Of a stretch of 64,000 bases of DNA, positions 10,003 to 22,163 are shown in pieces. A program made the position numbers and the translations under genes. The notes beneath the pieces were generated by a model. The model was not told the origin of the DNA and ran no database searches. It saw only the letters and a list, made by a program, of their open reading frames with translations. The stretch comes from Globisporangium splendens (lineage: Eukaryota; Oomycota; Peronosporomycetes; Pythiales; Pythiaceae), in the NCBI GenBank assembly GCA_006386115.1, contig VFIW01000020.1, positions 124,001 to 188,000 of the forward strand. The letters are read 5' to 3'. Positions within the stretch are counted from its first letter, which is position 1; every line of letters begins with the position of its first letter.

Positions 10003-10737
10003 CTACTGCATGGCGGGCGGCTTGAATGGATGGTCTCGTCCCCCGAAGCGGAGCTGCCCAGACTCCTTCTTGCCGCCGAGTCCGCCGCCCACGCGCCGCG
10101 GCTTCCACCCAGGCATCACGCGGCCGCGCTCGTAGTCCACCAGGATGGTGCGGCCGTCGATCTCGCGGCGATGCGCGTCGTGGTATGCGCGCACGAACGC
10201 CTTCTCGTGCGCAAACTCGACGAACGCGTACCCTTTCGACCGCTGCGTCACGATATCGCGCACCAGCACCACGCGACGAAGTTCTCCATACTGCATAAAG
10301 TATTCTCGCAGTGTGTCTTCGGTCGTCGCGTAATTCAGTCGTCCGACAAAGAGCGTCACGTACGGGTCGCCTTGGATCTTGGGGTCGCGCGAGGCGTCAA
10401 AGCGCGAGCACGTCGCGCGCACGAGCGCCTTGTCGTGCGGCATCGTGTCCGTGCCATCGATGCTCCCGATCTGGATTGGATCGTAGTGCGTGGCAAACCA
10501 GTGGCGCGGCTGAGACAGTCGCGCGCGGTATTGACTTGATGGGTGCCGCTCCGCGATGTGGTGGCGGTCCGTGTCGCTTGGACGCGCGCGGCGTTTGTCA
10601 GGGGGACTGCGACTACGGAAACGACGTCCCACTGTATCCGCTGATTGCCTGCGCGTACCGCTTCGTGCGTCTGCATCTCTGCTTCGGCGGCGCTTCCGGG
10701 ATTTGCTGCTCCCATCGGCATCTTCGTCTCGCGCCAT
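10003..10737 (-). CDS. SNRNP35: U11/U12 small nuclear ribonucleoprotein 35 kDa protein
   Basis: A single-exon 244-residue protein of the minor (U12-type) spliceosome; in other species it is a U11-associated, U1-70K-like protein. The N-terminus is an Arg/Ser-rich region (1-70). The block [20 protein letters not shown] precedes the RRM, as in the family. One RRM spans about residues 125-200, with RNP2-like TLFVGRLNY and RNP1-like KGYAFVEFA. The diagnostic C-terminal block [19 protein letters not shown] is present and separates this family from U1-70K. The reading frame is intact. It lies tail-away from the PA14 pseudogene and shares the 10777-10789 spacer element. Confidence 0.95.
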   Translation of the reverse strand: MARDEDADGSSKSRKRRRSRDADARSGTRRQSADTVGRRFRSRSPPDKRRARPSDTDRHHIAERHPSSQYRARLSQPRHWFATHYDPIQIGSIDGTDTMPHDKALVRATCSRFDASRDPKIQGDPYVTLFVGRLNYATTEDTLREYFMQYGELRRVVLVRDIVTQRSKGYAFVEFAHEKAFVRAYHDAHRREIDGRTILVDYERGRVMPGWKPRRVGGGLGGKKESGQLRFGGRDHPFKPPAMQ

Positions 10738-10776
10738 TTGCCTCTTTGGCTGAAGCAGCCAAATTGAAATATCGAT

Positions 10777-10789
10777 GATTGGCTATAAA
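10777..10789 (+). promoter_or_regulatory. CCAAT/TATA-like promoter element
   Basis: GATTGGCTATAAA, identical to the element at 837-849 on the other strand. It lies 40 bases upstream of the SNRNP35 start and 103 bases upstream of the ATG at 10892, in a divergent promoter region. Function is inferred from recurrence. Confidence 0.45.
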
Positions 10790-10891
10790 TACCACGCATA
10801 TTTTCTGATTAGCTGAAATCGTAGGTTTCCCTCCACGCCTCTTCGATCCACCATTCCGCAATCTCCAAGCAAATCTTTACCCAAAGGCAGC

Positions 10892-13800
10892 ATGCCGCCA
10901 TGGTGCATCAATGAGCGTCGTTCGCAGCGCCTCCCTCGCTTCATCTCTACCATCACGCTAGTGATCTGGGTGTGCGCATTGTGGTCCCAAGAGCACGTGC
11001 ACGGATTCCGCATTCTGAACTCCAGCAGTGAGCTCGCGAGCGCGCCAGCGGCGGTGTTTGAGCCGCACGTGCGCGGCCAGGTCGGGCACTATGGGGATCC
11101 GTCCAATCCCGACCCGGAGCGCGTGAATGAAGGCTCCCCGTTCTCGCCAGATACGCCGCACGTCTACTTCAACGGCATCCCAAAGCGTACGCGCATACGT
11201 GTGTGGCGATAGATGCCATTGCACTCTTCTCACTGTCGTGTGTATGTGGTGCTAGCGTAGAGAATTGCCCCGGGATGGTGGGTCCGATCAACGATGAAGA
11301 GTACTACTGCCGGGGACGCGAGTATGGCTACTGCGACCGACACAGCGGACTTTGCATATGCAACCAAGGGTACACGGGCATGGACTGCACCGAGTGCAGG
11401 CCGTCGTACTTCAAGCGCGGCGGGCTTTGCTACCCGAAGAGTACGTTATGGCGCTTCTGTAGTGCGTTTACCCACATGTAGATAAGCGGATTGCGCTTCT
11501 CCTGTGTTTATCTATTTTCTTGTGTAACTTAGAGAGCTGCTTGAACGATTGCTCTGAGGGCGGAACGTGCGACTACGCGACGGGGACGTGCAAGCGCTTT
11601 CCCAATCGGAAAGGCGATTATTGCAGCCAAGTGTACTGTCAATTTGATCCGCTGTGCGCAAGCTGCACACGCGCGGCGTGCCTTAGTTGTGTGGAAGGCT
11701 TTTTTGTGGACCCTGTGACCCAGACTTGCGGTAAGCACACGCAATTTCTAATATCAGAACCAACTGGTTGCATTGACTTCGCGTTAATAACCTTATTGTA
11801 CAGTGCTGCTGCTCGATAGTCTTGTGTAAAAAGTACGACCCACGGTGTCTTGTGTGCGATGCGCAAGCGTGCCTCGTGTGCACCGATCCGCTGCTCAACT
11901 CAGTACGCCGCAGTGGTTCACGAGCGACACTCGACGCGCCGTTGCCTTTTGACGAGCTCCAGCGGGAGTTTTCGTTCAAGTTTTCCTACGACAGCCAAGA
12001 CCCACGCGTGTTTGATGAAGCTGAATCGTTTTTCCTGACCCCATCGTCGAGTCTCACTCAAACACAATTGTGCCTGAATGAATCTAGTAAAACATGTGTC
12101 CAAGGCGCGAATGCCGATGCAACGTGGTCCTGCACGCCCTGCCACGTCAGCCACTGTGTGTGTGGCCGCTCTGGTGTCGTCTACTTTGGCTCTCCAACAT
12201 ATGCTATCGCTGAGTCCGCGCGAGACATCACGCTCGCGGTTCGGCGCAGCGGGGGCGGGCTCAGAAACGCTACCGTCGCGTACGACATCCAGTACCTCAC
12301 GGTGTCGATGAATGATGTCTCGCCCACGGCGTGCTATACGAGCTCACAGGTGTTGTTCTTTGATGAGGGCGTCGTTGAGCTTGCGTTCCAACTCACGATC
12401 CGCGACGACCATATCGTCGAGCCAAATGAAATCTTTCGTGTCGTACTTCGCCAGTCGCAGCTGGATTGCACTGTGAGCCTTGGCAACTAACGTCATGCTC
12501 TCGTCACGATCCTCGACGACGACGCGCCTCAAACAGACGCCAGCTTGACGTACGTGGTCACACCAGAGGCAACAGCGAAGACTGGCGGACGAGCCGGCAC
12601 GGATCTGTTGTTCAAGATTCAGAGCGTTCTCGGAAGTGGCGCCGCGAAAAAGGTCGAAGGCGATACATTCATCATGGAATCGTATGCGGAAGGCATCGAA
12701 GACGACGATGATTTGATTGAAGTGTCTCCCTGGGAAGTTTATCGCACCAAACAAGCCGGCCGCATCGTAGACAATCTCGACGGAACGTATTCGTGCACTT
12801 GGCAGCGGAAACACGCTGGAACGTACACTGTTGCAGTATACCTATAGTATCCTGGCGGTCTTTGTGGCGACTACTATGGTGATGCATGGCTCGAGCTCGG
12901 TGCCGCGTCACCTGTCATCTCGCGCATCGATCGGCACGTAAATTTTACGTGGGGAACAGACCCGATCTTCCCTGGAGCGAGCGATTACGTAGCTGTTCGC
13001 TGGAGTGGACGATTGAAACCACGAGCTACGGGCGATACGATTTTCCACGTTGCCGCGGATGATCATGTGAGGCTGTGGATTGACGATCTGCTTCTAATTG
13101 ACAAATGGGATGACATGTTCACGGGTCAAGCGAGTGCAACGATCGCGTTAGATAGCTCGGTATTGTATGCGATCGTACTCGAGTACCGGGATCTTGTTGG
13201 CAACGCCAGAGTGCACCTATCGTGGAGCAGCGCAAGCTTCGTCAAAGAGATCATTCCAGCGTCCAACTTGTTTTCGGTGCAGCATATCCGCGGAAGCCCT
13301 TTTTACAGCGTGATCATTCTTCCCACTCCAGCAGCCAACGATGTAACCACCGTAATTCAAGGTGCCATGGCTTCCATCGCTGGTGAAACGTACCGCATCG
13401 AGATCTTTCCAATCGACATCTGTGGAAATCCTCGTCGTGTAGTGGATGCCACCAACGATGGAGTGGAAGCTCGACTGGCACTTACTGACAGAAGCCTCGG
13501 TGGCATAGGCAGCAAGCAAAACGACGCGATGGTTGCATGGAACGCTGAGAAAGAGAGTCTTCAAGCAACGTGGACGAACCTCATGTTGAGTGGCATCTAC
13601 GACCTCGACGTGTGGGTCAATGGCGCCAAGATCTACGGAAGTCCGTTCAAGGTGACGATCACGCCCAGTGCAATTCACCCGACTCGATCGGTGGTGACAG
13701 GCAATGGCTTGGCTGCAAACCGCGTCGCAGGTGTCGTGACTACAATTGTGGTTGAAGCCCGTGACGCGTATAACAATCGGATTTACAGTGGCGGCAAGAG

Positions 13801-16700
13801 CTCCGAGTTGGATATTCGAGCACTTCACACTACGACACCATCGGCAATTGAAATTGGCACAGTCATAGATAACGGAGATGGAACGTCTATGCTGGCCTAC
13901 ACGCCGAGGATCGTCGGGAGCTACAACGTGCGCGTCATGCTGAATGGCGCGCACATTAACAACAGCCCGTACTTGGTGAGCGTGGTTCCCAACGTTGCTA
14001 TTGGACAAACGAGCACGGCGAGTGGCACGGGATTATCTGCGGCAGCGACGAATGTCCAAGCTTCGTTCCAAGTAACGACGCGCGGTCTCCATGGCAACGA
14101 TGTGAAGACAGGAGGAGCGACTTTCCAAGTGGTCCTAGAACTGGGTGCAAAAGTTAATTTGAGCTGTTCGTGCAGTGATTTACTCTCTGGGATCTACTCG
14201 TGCACGTACACAGCCAAGTACGTCGGCTTGACCAAATTGCACGTAATTCTCTCTCGAAGTGGGGCCACCACGGCCATTTCGGGCAGCCCATTTGCAGTTG
14301 ACGTCGTCTCTGGACCTGCGCTCGGCTCGCATTGTCTTGCTCAAGGCAATGGCCTCGTGGCGTCCGTCGCGGGTGCACGAGCGAATTCCACGGTGTCTAT
14401 TCGAGATACCTTTGACAACGAAAAGCGGAATGCTGGTCGAGGGACCATCAGCGTTGCCTTCAGGGGTCCTGCACCAGCCACCACGACAGTTGCTAGAGCG
14501 TCAACTGGACTGACCACCTCGTTTGTCGGTAACGACATATTTGCCGTGTCGTATGTACTGACCGTGAAAGGTATGTACACGATCCAGGTTCAGGTAAACG
14601 GCGACGATATCCACGCGAGTCCGTTCTCAATGTACACGTATTCAGCAGGGCCATTTCCAGCAACCACAACACTCGATTTGCTATCCCCAGTTGCCACGAT
14701 GCTTGCGCCATTGGTATACACAGCAGGCTCAATGCAACGTACTTCAACAATCCAGATCTCGTGGAGCCGTCCATTTTGAGGTGCAAGGACGCAACCACCG
14801 ACTTTGACTATGGCGTGACGCTACCCACGCAAACAGATGCAATGGAGACGTTCAGTGTCCGCTGGAATGGCTATTTACTGCCAAAATATAGCGAGATGTT
14901 CACGTTTGATGTCGATGCCCTCGGTGGAGTGAGTCTTTCTGTGAATAACATGCCGCTGCTCGCGGGTGTGTGGCCGGTCGCGAATCGTACCGAGTCCCCA
15001 GCAACAACATCTCGTATTTACTTGACCGCAAATCAGTTCGTTCCGTTTGAAATCAACTACACAAAGCCAAGAAGCAAGTCGAGTGAACGAATCCGGTTGT
15101 TTTGGGGGAGCTTGTCGCAAAGTCGCGAGATCTTTCCACCGAATCGCTTGTTTACATCGTGGAAGATCACAAACAACGTCCCAACTCGGCAGGTTGTTCC
15201 CGCGACCGCGCATCCACCGTCCTTCACCGCCGAGTTCCCTAGCACCACATCATCTCCAGATGCCAGTATTGCGAAATTGAGTGTTGGCGCAACAGCAGGA
15301 GAACCACTACTGTTCCGCGTGACCGCTAGAGATCAATACAAGAACGTGCGACTCAATGGCGGCGATGTGCTCCATGTTCTCTTTCCACAGCTTCTACAGG
15401 ACGTGACGCCATTCCCGATCCGCATCACTGATTTGAAGAACGCGACGTACGAGATATCGTTTTCTCCGATCATGAGCGGACCCTTTTCCATGGTCATTGC
15501 TGCGACATCGCCGACGACAACGGGTTACAAGGGACTCGGTGTGGATGCGCTCGCAGAGTTCTTGCGTCCGTATTATATCCGCCAGAGCCCATTCACATTA
15601 AATGTCGAGCCGAACTCCGCCATTGCTGCAACGTCGACGATTACGGGTGAAGGCTTCTATCAGGCAGCAGCAGGCGAAGAGGCGATGTTAGCGATTCAGC
15701 TGCGCGATTTTCATTCGAATCCAACGCGAGAAAAAGCAGAGTCTGCAGCATTTACACCGCGAGTGCAGCTTCGCAGGATTGAGGCTACGGGTGCCACCGG
15801 TGCGGCGATCGTTGTTTCTGCAAAAGTGTCGGAGGCTGGTGATGGAAGATACGAAGTAGTCTATACAGCCACATACACAGGACTACACGAAGTGCTTTTG
15901 AGCGTAGCCAATGAAGACGCATTCACATCCAAGAGCTACGCTCTGCGCGTGCACCCAAATGTCGCGTCGCCGCTCACGTTAACAATCTCCGGTGGCATGG
16001 TCTTGGTCCGCAGATCCGCACCAACACACTCGTCACGTATCGAGTACTACTGAACGATTTCTACAGCAATCCGATTGAAGTTCGAGGCAACAACCTCGCC
16101 GTCGTGCTTCGAGGACCAGAAGTCGTGTACCCTCTAGCCACTTATCTTTCCAGCAACGAGTGCGTCGTCGTGTATCAAGTGAGTTTGCAAGGCACGTACA
16201 AATGCAGACTCATCTGGCAATCACGACCACGGACTCCTTGGGAACTACTTCGAGACAACGAGGTATGTTGGCAGCGCGGCTGTCCAAGTGGTCGACCCCG
16301 AGATTCACTTTGGTTGGCGCGCGAACGAAACGATGCGGAGCTACCCACGCATTCAGTGGAAAGGCTTCATCAAGCCGCTGTACATCGAACGGTATACGCT
16401 GCAACTGGACGTGTTCCCTGCTGGTGCCTTGTACATTGATCAAACTCCAGTGATCGATGCGTTGAATACTCCATTGGACCCAGGTGTGACGTCTGCCTCG
16501 AGGACTGTGGACTTGGTCAGAGGAAGGCTCCATGCGATCACCATCGAGTATCGCAGCCCGTCGATCCGAGAGCTCTACGGATTCATCGCATTGCGGTGGC
16601 AAAGTGATCGCCAGCAACGCGAGCTCGTGCCATCGGCAGCGCTTTTCCCCGGTGCGCAAGAAATCAATCCAAGGTACACTGTCGTCGCAGTCAATTAAAT
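10892..16700 (+). pseudogene. Broken EGF/Calx-beta/filamin/PA14 surface-protein gene
   Basis: The 5' end is well formed: ATG 10892, hydrophobic signal segment (residues about 18-33), exons 10892-11186, 11261-11440, 11533-11731, then 11820 onward, all with matching phases. Encoded in order: EGF-like Cys-rich modules, a Calx-beta domain (about 12170-12520), a filamin-type repeat, PA14 module 1 (about 12850-13230), several filamin-type repeats, PA14 module 2 (about 14735-15170), more filamin repeats, and PA14 module 3 (about 16240-16660). The frame is broken by TAA 12488-12490 and TAG 12845-12847, with clear homologous coding continuing in the same frame after each. Frame changes follow near 14735, 16005 and 16235, inside recognisable domain blocks. 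After 16660 coding signal fades. It would have been an extracellular adhesion or surface protein. Sequencing error could explain single-base indels but less easily the two nonsense codons. Confidence 0.8.
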
Positions 16701-16946
16701 GCTCTGCGAGCTTGGTGACTGATATTGATGACATCGGTTGCTTGGTGACTGACTCATCGGTTATGCGAACTGATGTCGAACTTAACTGGGACGCGACACC
16801 CTTTCGTGTACCTGTCGAGTCGAGAACTGAAAGAACCCCCAGTCGATGATGATGCCGACAATGAGCAACAAGCGCAAGAGCGGTGGTGTCGAGTGGTAGA
16901 AGGCAATTGATGCTGAAAAGCAGTGCGCACGCCCCTATCTCCTGAA

Positions 16947-19900
16947 ATGAGCGGAGCAAATGGGAACGCTCCGAGCGTCACTCCGAATCAGTATGTGCAA
17001 CTCGCTGCCGAGTTGCGCACATGCATGGTGTTTGAGCCAAAAAATGGCGCCATGTAATGGAGAAATCCATCGCTGTGCTCGGCGAAAATGCTGCTTTGCA
17101 GTGTCAAAGGGGACAAACGACACCTGTACGAGCCGTGGACGGTGCGGCCACGAATGACGACGAACAGCACAAGCAACCGGCCATCGTCGCGAGAGGAAGA
17201 TCCCATGATATCCAGTCGAAAAAACGTCGTGTTGCCAAATTTGCATCCCACGAATCGATCCGCACCCGTCGTCTCCCTTGCTGCATATTTGAATCAACCT
17301 GCCATGGTGAAAGACATTTTAGAAAAAGAAGAAAACGCGTCGACAGCGCGTAGAGATGAGCAGGTTTTGCATTGAGATTATGGCTCTGAGGATCCAAATC
17401 TTGGAGAGTGGAGACATGAGAACGATTTAGCAGCAAAAGCCATGCCTGCTCTCCCATTGACTGAAGAAGAAGAATTGGAAACTGGTCGAAGCTTCGACAC
17501 CGACACGCCGCGTCGTTCTTCCATTGTTTCAGGTGGATTAGCAGTCGACCACTGTACCAAATCGTCTATCTCACCAGGGGTTGTGCTTCCAATTCTAACT
17601 ACGATGTCGCCACGAACTCGCCAAGGACTCGCACGACTGCCTCCGTCAAGCGAGCGCGACGCGAAAGAAATCGGTGAGCTGGAGCTTTTCGCCGAGCATG
17701 ACAGCCAAAATTTGTACCAGAATCTGAAGCGACAGCGGGCCATTCGCCAGAGAAGAGAGACAAAAGCCACGCAACACGAGTGCTTCAGAAAAACAGGCGT
17801 TCACTTGGTGGATTGCTTGTTCGTCAAAAAGGTTCGATGGCTCGAGAGCAAGAGGGGAAAAGGGAATCGTCTCAAAAAGTGCCGCACCACAAGTGGGGTA
17901 CGCGTGATGAGAAGATTCACATGATCATGGAGGATGTGGACGTCTACAACACAATCGTTCCAAAAGAGTCGTCAATGCATCATCCAGTCAACGAGACGAA
18001 GCATCACAGCAAAGTCGCAACTACAGGGACAAGTTTTCCATCTCGAAGCTACCAGCACCTGTTGCAAGAGAAAGAGAGTGCTTTAGACCATGAGCGCGAT
18101 GCAAACGTCAAAGTGGAGCAGACTCTGGTCGAGATCCAGCATTTTCTACCGCTGGATGTCATTTACGCGTTTGGAATGGGCAAATTCGCATCCCCGGCGC
18201 AACAGCACGCTACACAAGTGCTCTTTAATGTGGGCTCGCGGCTTACATTCAATTTGCTCATCCAGGCTGTACACCAATGGAAATAAGTCGTCGCAGCGGC
18301 AAGGTTGCATGAAATGTCGGCAGCACCACCACGTATTCAGTGATGGTGGCGCCAACTCTTGGCCGTGCGAGAGCTAGTTACCCGTCGACGGATCCGAAGC
18401 GAGCTTCAAAAACGGCAACGAGCGTTGCTGCGAATTCTCGCAAGCAAGCAAAACAAAAGCGCGAGCATCATTGCGAATGCGATTCGACGATTTGCGCACC
18501 AAAACCAACGACGGCGTCACAAAATTCACATGGAGGCAGCGCGAGTGATCCAAAAGTTCTGGCGAGAGCGGCAGGCACTTTGGGTCGCTCTTCGGATTCA
18601 ACTACACAAACAACAGCGTCACGATGCCGCAGTGTGCATTTAAAAGCACGTTCGCGGACACCAGGCGAGTGTGAAAAAGCGGATTCTCGACAAAATCCGG
18701 CGCATGGAGCTGAGAAAACAGCACTTGGAGAGGCAAACACGAGAGCGGAAGCGTGCGATGAAGGTCTACGGAGCAGTAATTATCATCCAGAAGGCATTCC
18801 GCAAATGGCAGCGACGACGCATTTTATCACTCCGACGGCGGCGTGCTCAATTGGAGAAAGATAAGCTGAAAATTGTAAAAGTGCAGGCGCATTTCCGTAG
18901 TCGAAAAGCTCGAAAGTTTTATATCCGGCATTTGCTCGAGGTATTTCACGCAATTCCCGTGCTGCGGCGTGCATGGCGATGTTATCGAGCACGGCAGTTT
19001 CGCTCGGTGCTAGAGATGGAACGCGACAAACAACGGCAGCGGTGGACGGTGGAGATCGAAGAGCGCAGGAAAAGGCACGCGGCACATCACCTGGTGCCTC
19101 AAGGAATGAAGAAGAAATGGAATCAGGTCGTGGCAGTAAAAGATAAAGTCGTCACGAAAGGCAGTAGCGGTGGCCACAATGCCGGTCCAAGTCCGCGCGA
19201 AGTGCAAGCTGCAATGAAGCTGCAGGCACGATGGAGAGGCATTAAGCTTCGTCGACGGCTACGCTATGAGCAGGCACGCGGATGTGAGCTTCAACGTCGC
19301 GCTGTCAACAAGACCCGAAAGCACGCAGCAATCCGCATCCAGAAACGCGTTCGAGGTATCCAGGGCAGAGCCAAAGCGTGGGAGTGGATGGTGTATGTAG
19401 GTGCGAGACGCATCCAGTGTGCGTGGCGAGGGTTCCGAACACGCCGAGAGCTGTTCCGAATGCACAAAGCACACCAAGCGATCCACAAGATGCAAATCCG
19501 ATGGAAAGAAAGGCGCAACAAGGAAACTCAACTGCTGCGGACGCGCGCGGCACGGCGTATTCAGGACCTGGCTCGCACGTTTCTAGGAAAGCGCTGGCTC
19601 CGGACTATGGTTCGTCGCCAGCACTTTTTGGCAGAGGAAGAAGCCATGGGAAGGGTGTTAATGGAGGCGACACGCCGGCGCGTCAAGGACGAACTGCTCT
19701 TGCAGAGCTTCATCAACAAGAACCTTGCTGTCGCTGGCGAAAGCGAGTCGCCAGGGAAAACTGATATCAGGCGCGTAGACACGTCGCTATATCGAGTCGA
19801 TCGAAGCAAATCGCTCTGGAAACGGAGAGGCTACAACGGTGTCTGGCAAGACGTGTTTCGATCTGCGTCAGGTGGGTCGGTGGAGATTGACAATTCGCGC

Positions 19901-22075
19901 GTTTCTTGAAAGTGCTCCCGCATTCATTTATCAACAAGACGAGCTTCCCGACGCAGACAGTTGATTTGATCTTCACGAAAATGAAAGAGCCGAAAGCGCG
20001 GACGATTTCGTTTGCGCGCTTCAACAAGACGATGGCGATGGTCTGGCAAGAAAAATTCGTGTCTGCCTCGCCCGAAAAGAAAGCTGACAGTACATCAGAG
20101 TTGGCAACGCACTCCTCAGTCGCTGGATCATCAAACGCGCAGCCAGAAGACCAGGCGCGATATCTGAAATTCATGCATCAATTCGTGCTCCCGTCGACGA
20201 TCCAGAATGGTAAGTTTCGCAAAACTCTTGAGGACCATTGCACGCAACGTATCTTGTGGGCAGTGACGATACTTCGTCGGTTCGCGACACGACTCGCGGT
20301 GAAAAAGTGCCACGATCACTTCCTCATCGTCTACAACGAGCGCTGTCGTGGTGGCGCCTGCGAAGCCTCTAGATACGCATCGGTTCCAGTCACTTGTTGT
20401 CATGTGCATAGAGTGCTCTGCGCGAGTCGCGCAATGGAAATGCGAAACGTGCGAGGATGTCTACTGCAAACGCTGTCTGAGCACGTTGCATGCAAAGGGC
20501 CAGCGGCAGCACCATCAGTGCCATCGCGTGAGCTATTTCTCTGTCCTTCGAGAACAAGCAGAGCAAGGTCGCGCGCTGAAGGAACAGAAAGAACTGGAAG
20601 TGCGACAAAAGCAGCACGAGGAAGAGCGAAAGCGATGCGAACTCGACTTGAAACGTCGCAACGAGAGCGCTACTATCATCCAAGCACTCATTCGCTCGTT
20701 CCTCGCACGGAAGCAGGGAAAGCGTACATGAAACTAGTGCGTCAGACAAAAGTATCAAAGGCGCAGCGGCTGAAAGACGAACGAGTTCGCGCTTCTATTC
20801 TGTACAAGGTGAAAAACGTGTTTGGGATAGCGCCTACCCTGAAATCGGATACAAAGCAGGAGATTGCAGCTCGCCGACGCCGTTTGGAGACGATCAAGCA
20901 GACACTGTTTTTCCACCGACGTGTGATGACTACCGACGCGAATGGAGTCGTCACGACACGGAAGAAGAAACGCTGGACCAAGAAGCAAAAGGCACTGGTG
21001 CTCAAAGCTGCACGCTCGTGGTATGTGTACGACGTTCGCGTCAAGATTTTGAGAGGGGAGTGGAAGGATTGCGTCGGTTCGATTTTGTCGACTCAGAATC
21101 TGCTGCACACGGACTTTGTAGTCGTGTTTCTTCCCCTCGCAAACCGCTCCGTTGTCATGAACTGGGAACACATTGCGCCGTACGACGACGACGAGATGTT
21201 GCGTCAACCGTATGAGCCGGCGACGCAGATTTCGTTCAATGCTGCCAGTGATTTCCACACAAAACTCTCGCAAGTGGTCAGCACAGCAACACGGAGAGCG
21301 CGGCTTTTGTACTTGCAGACGATCGAGTTCCGCGATATCGTGCAATACGCGTGGGTCGTGGAATACAACAAACACGAAAAGGAAGAGGAGTATTGGAACG
21401 TCGTGCTGAACAAGCGCACGTTCGATGTTCCGAGAGCCATGGAGCTCATTGAGCGGATGGAGATCGAGCAGCGGCAAGAAGTTGAGCAGCGCGTTGCAAT
21501 CGCGAAAAGCAAATTGCTCGATTTGCTGCACCCGCTCCACTCGAAGAACAAGACGAGACTCGCCGTGCGCCGCGCTGCTGTCGTGTTCACGACAACGAAA
21601 AGAGGTCCTCCATCGAAGGCGACACCGAAATCCGTCAGCGACAAGGAGGAAAGCAGTGCAACCGACAACAAACCAACACTTGAAGACGAAGCGAACGCCT
21701 TGGCGTGTGCTCGATTTTGGCACGAGCGAGTCATGACGCATGACCAATTTGACGGGCAAAATGGCCGCGAAATTCGCCGCTGCATGTTCGATAGCCCCTC
21801 ATTCGACGCGGGAGTGTTGGCTTATCGTGCGCACATGGCAATGGATGGATCTCTACGAACCTGATGGATATGAAGTGCATGCGAAAACGTTCCTGAGCTT
21901 GGCAAACGATGCCCAACTTTATATTGCCGGCGAGCTGGCACCGTTGTTGGCAAGTGATCAGTACAAGGACGCAGCGAACAAGTTGCAGCAGCTCCTGAAA
22001 TTAAAGGAAGAAACGCTTCAATTGCTCGTATTCAACGAATCCCAACAGCAAGACGAGGCTACTGCGCAAGCATAA
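16947..22075 (+). pseudogene. Broken IQ-motif / TPPP(p25-alpha) / B-box protein gene
   Basis: A large former coding region. Acidic/polar N-terminus (16947-18280), an array of basic IQ-like helices (about 18400-19700, e.g. AVIIIQKAFRKWQRRR and AARRIQDLARTFLGKRW), a TPPP/p25-alpha block (about 19880-20055, with ARTISFARFNKTM), a B-box zinc finger (about 20395-20530, CIEC...C..C...C..CL...H..H), another IQ-like helix (ATIIQALIRSFLARKQ, near 20670-20717), then a long coiled/basic C-terminal part to TAA at 22075. In-frame stops with coding continuing after them: TAA 17055, TGA 17373, TAA 18284, TGA 18341, TAA 18641. Frame changes occur near 17770, 19895, 20340, 20730 and 21845. IQ plus p25-alpha is typical of microtubule or axoneme-associated proteins in flagellates, so a flagellar role is inferred. 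The boundary with the upstream broken gene is uncertain. Confidence 0.78.
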
Positions 22076-22163
22076 ACAAGAACAATCAAAGACCAGTAGC
22101 AGTAGCGATCGACCCCGTCCACTGGAGAGTTCAACGGAGCTCGACGCCGCACGCTATGATTCA

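Noticed and set aside
12472..12537. A possible intron (GTGAGC...AACAG) that would remove the in-frame TAA of the Calx-beta region
   Set aside because: The phases do not match, so splicing shifts the frame to a new stop, and it would delete the conserved VTILDDD end of the Calx-beta domain.
10892..22075. Stop-codon reassignment or readthrough as the reason for in-frame stops
   Set aside because: All intact genes in the window end in ordinary TAA, TAG or TGA codons, and frameshifts accompany the stops only in the decayed genes.
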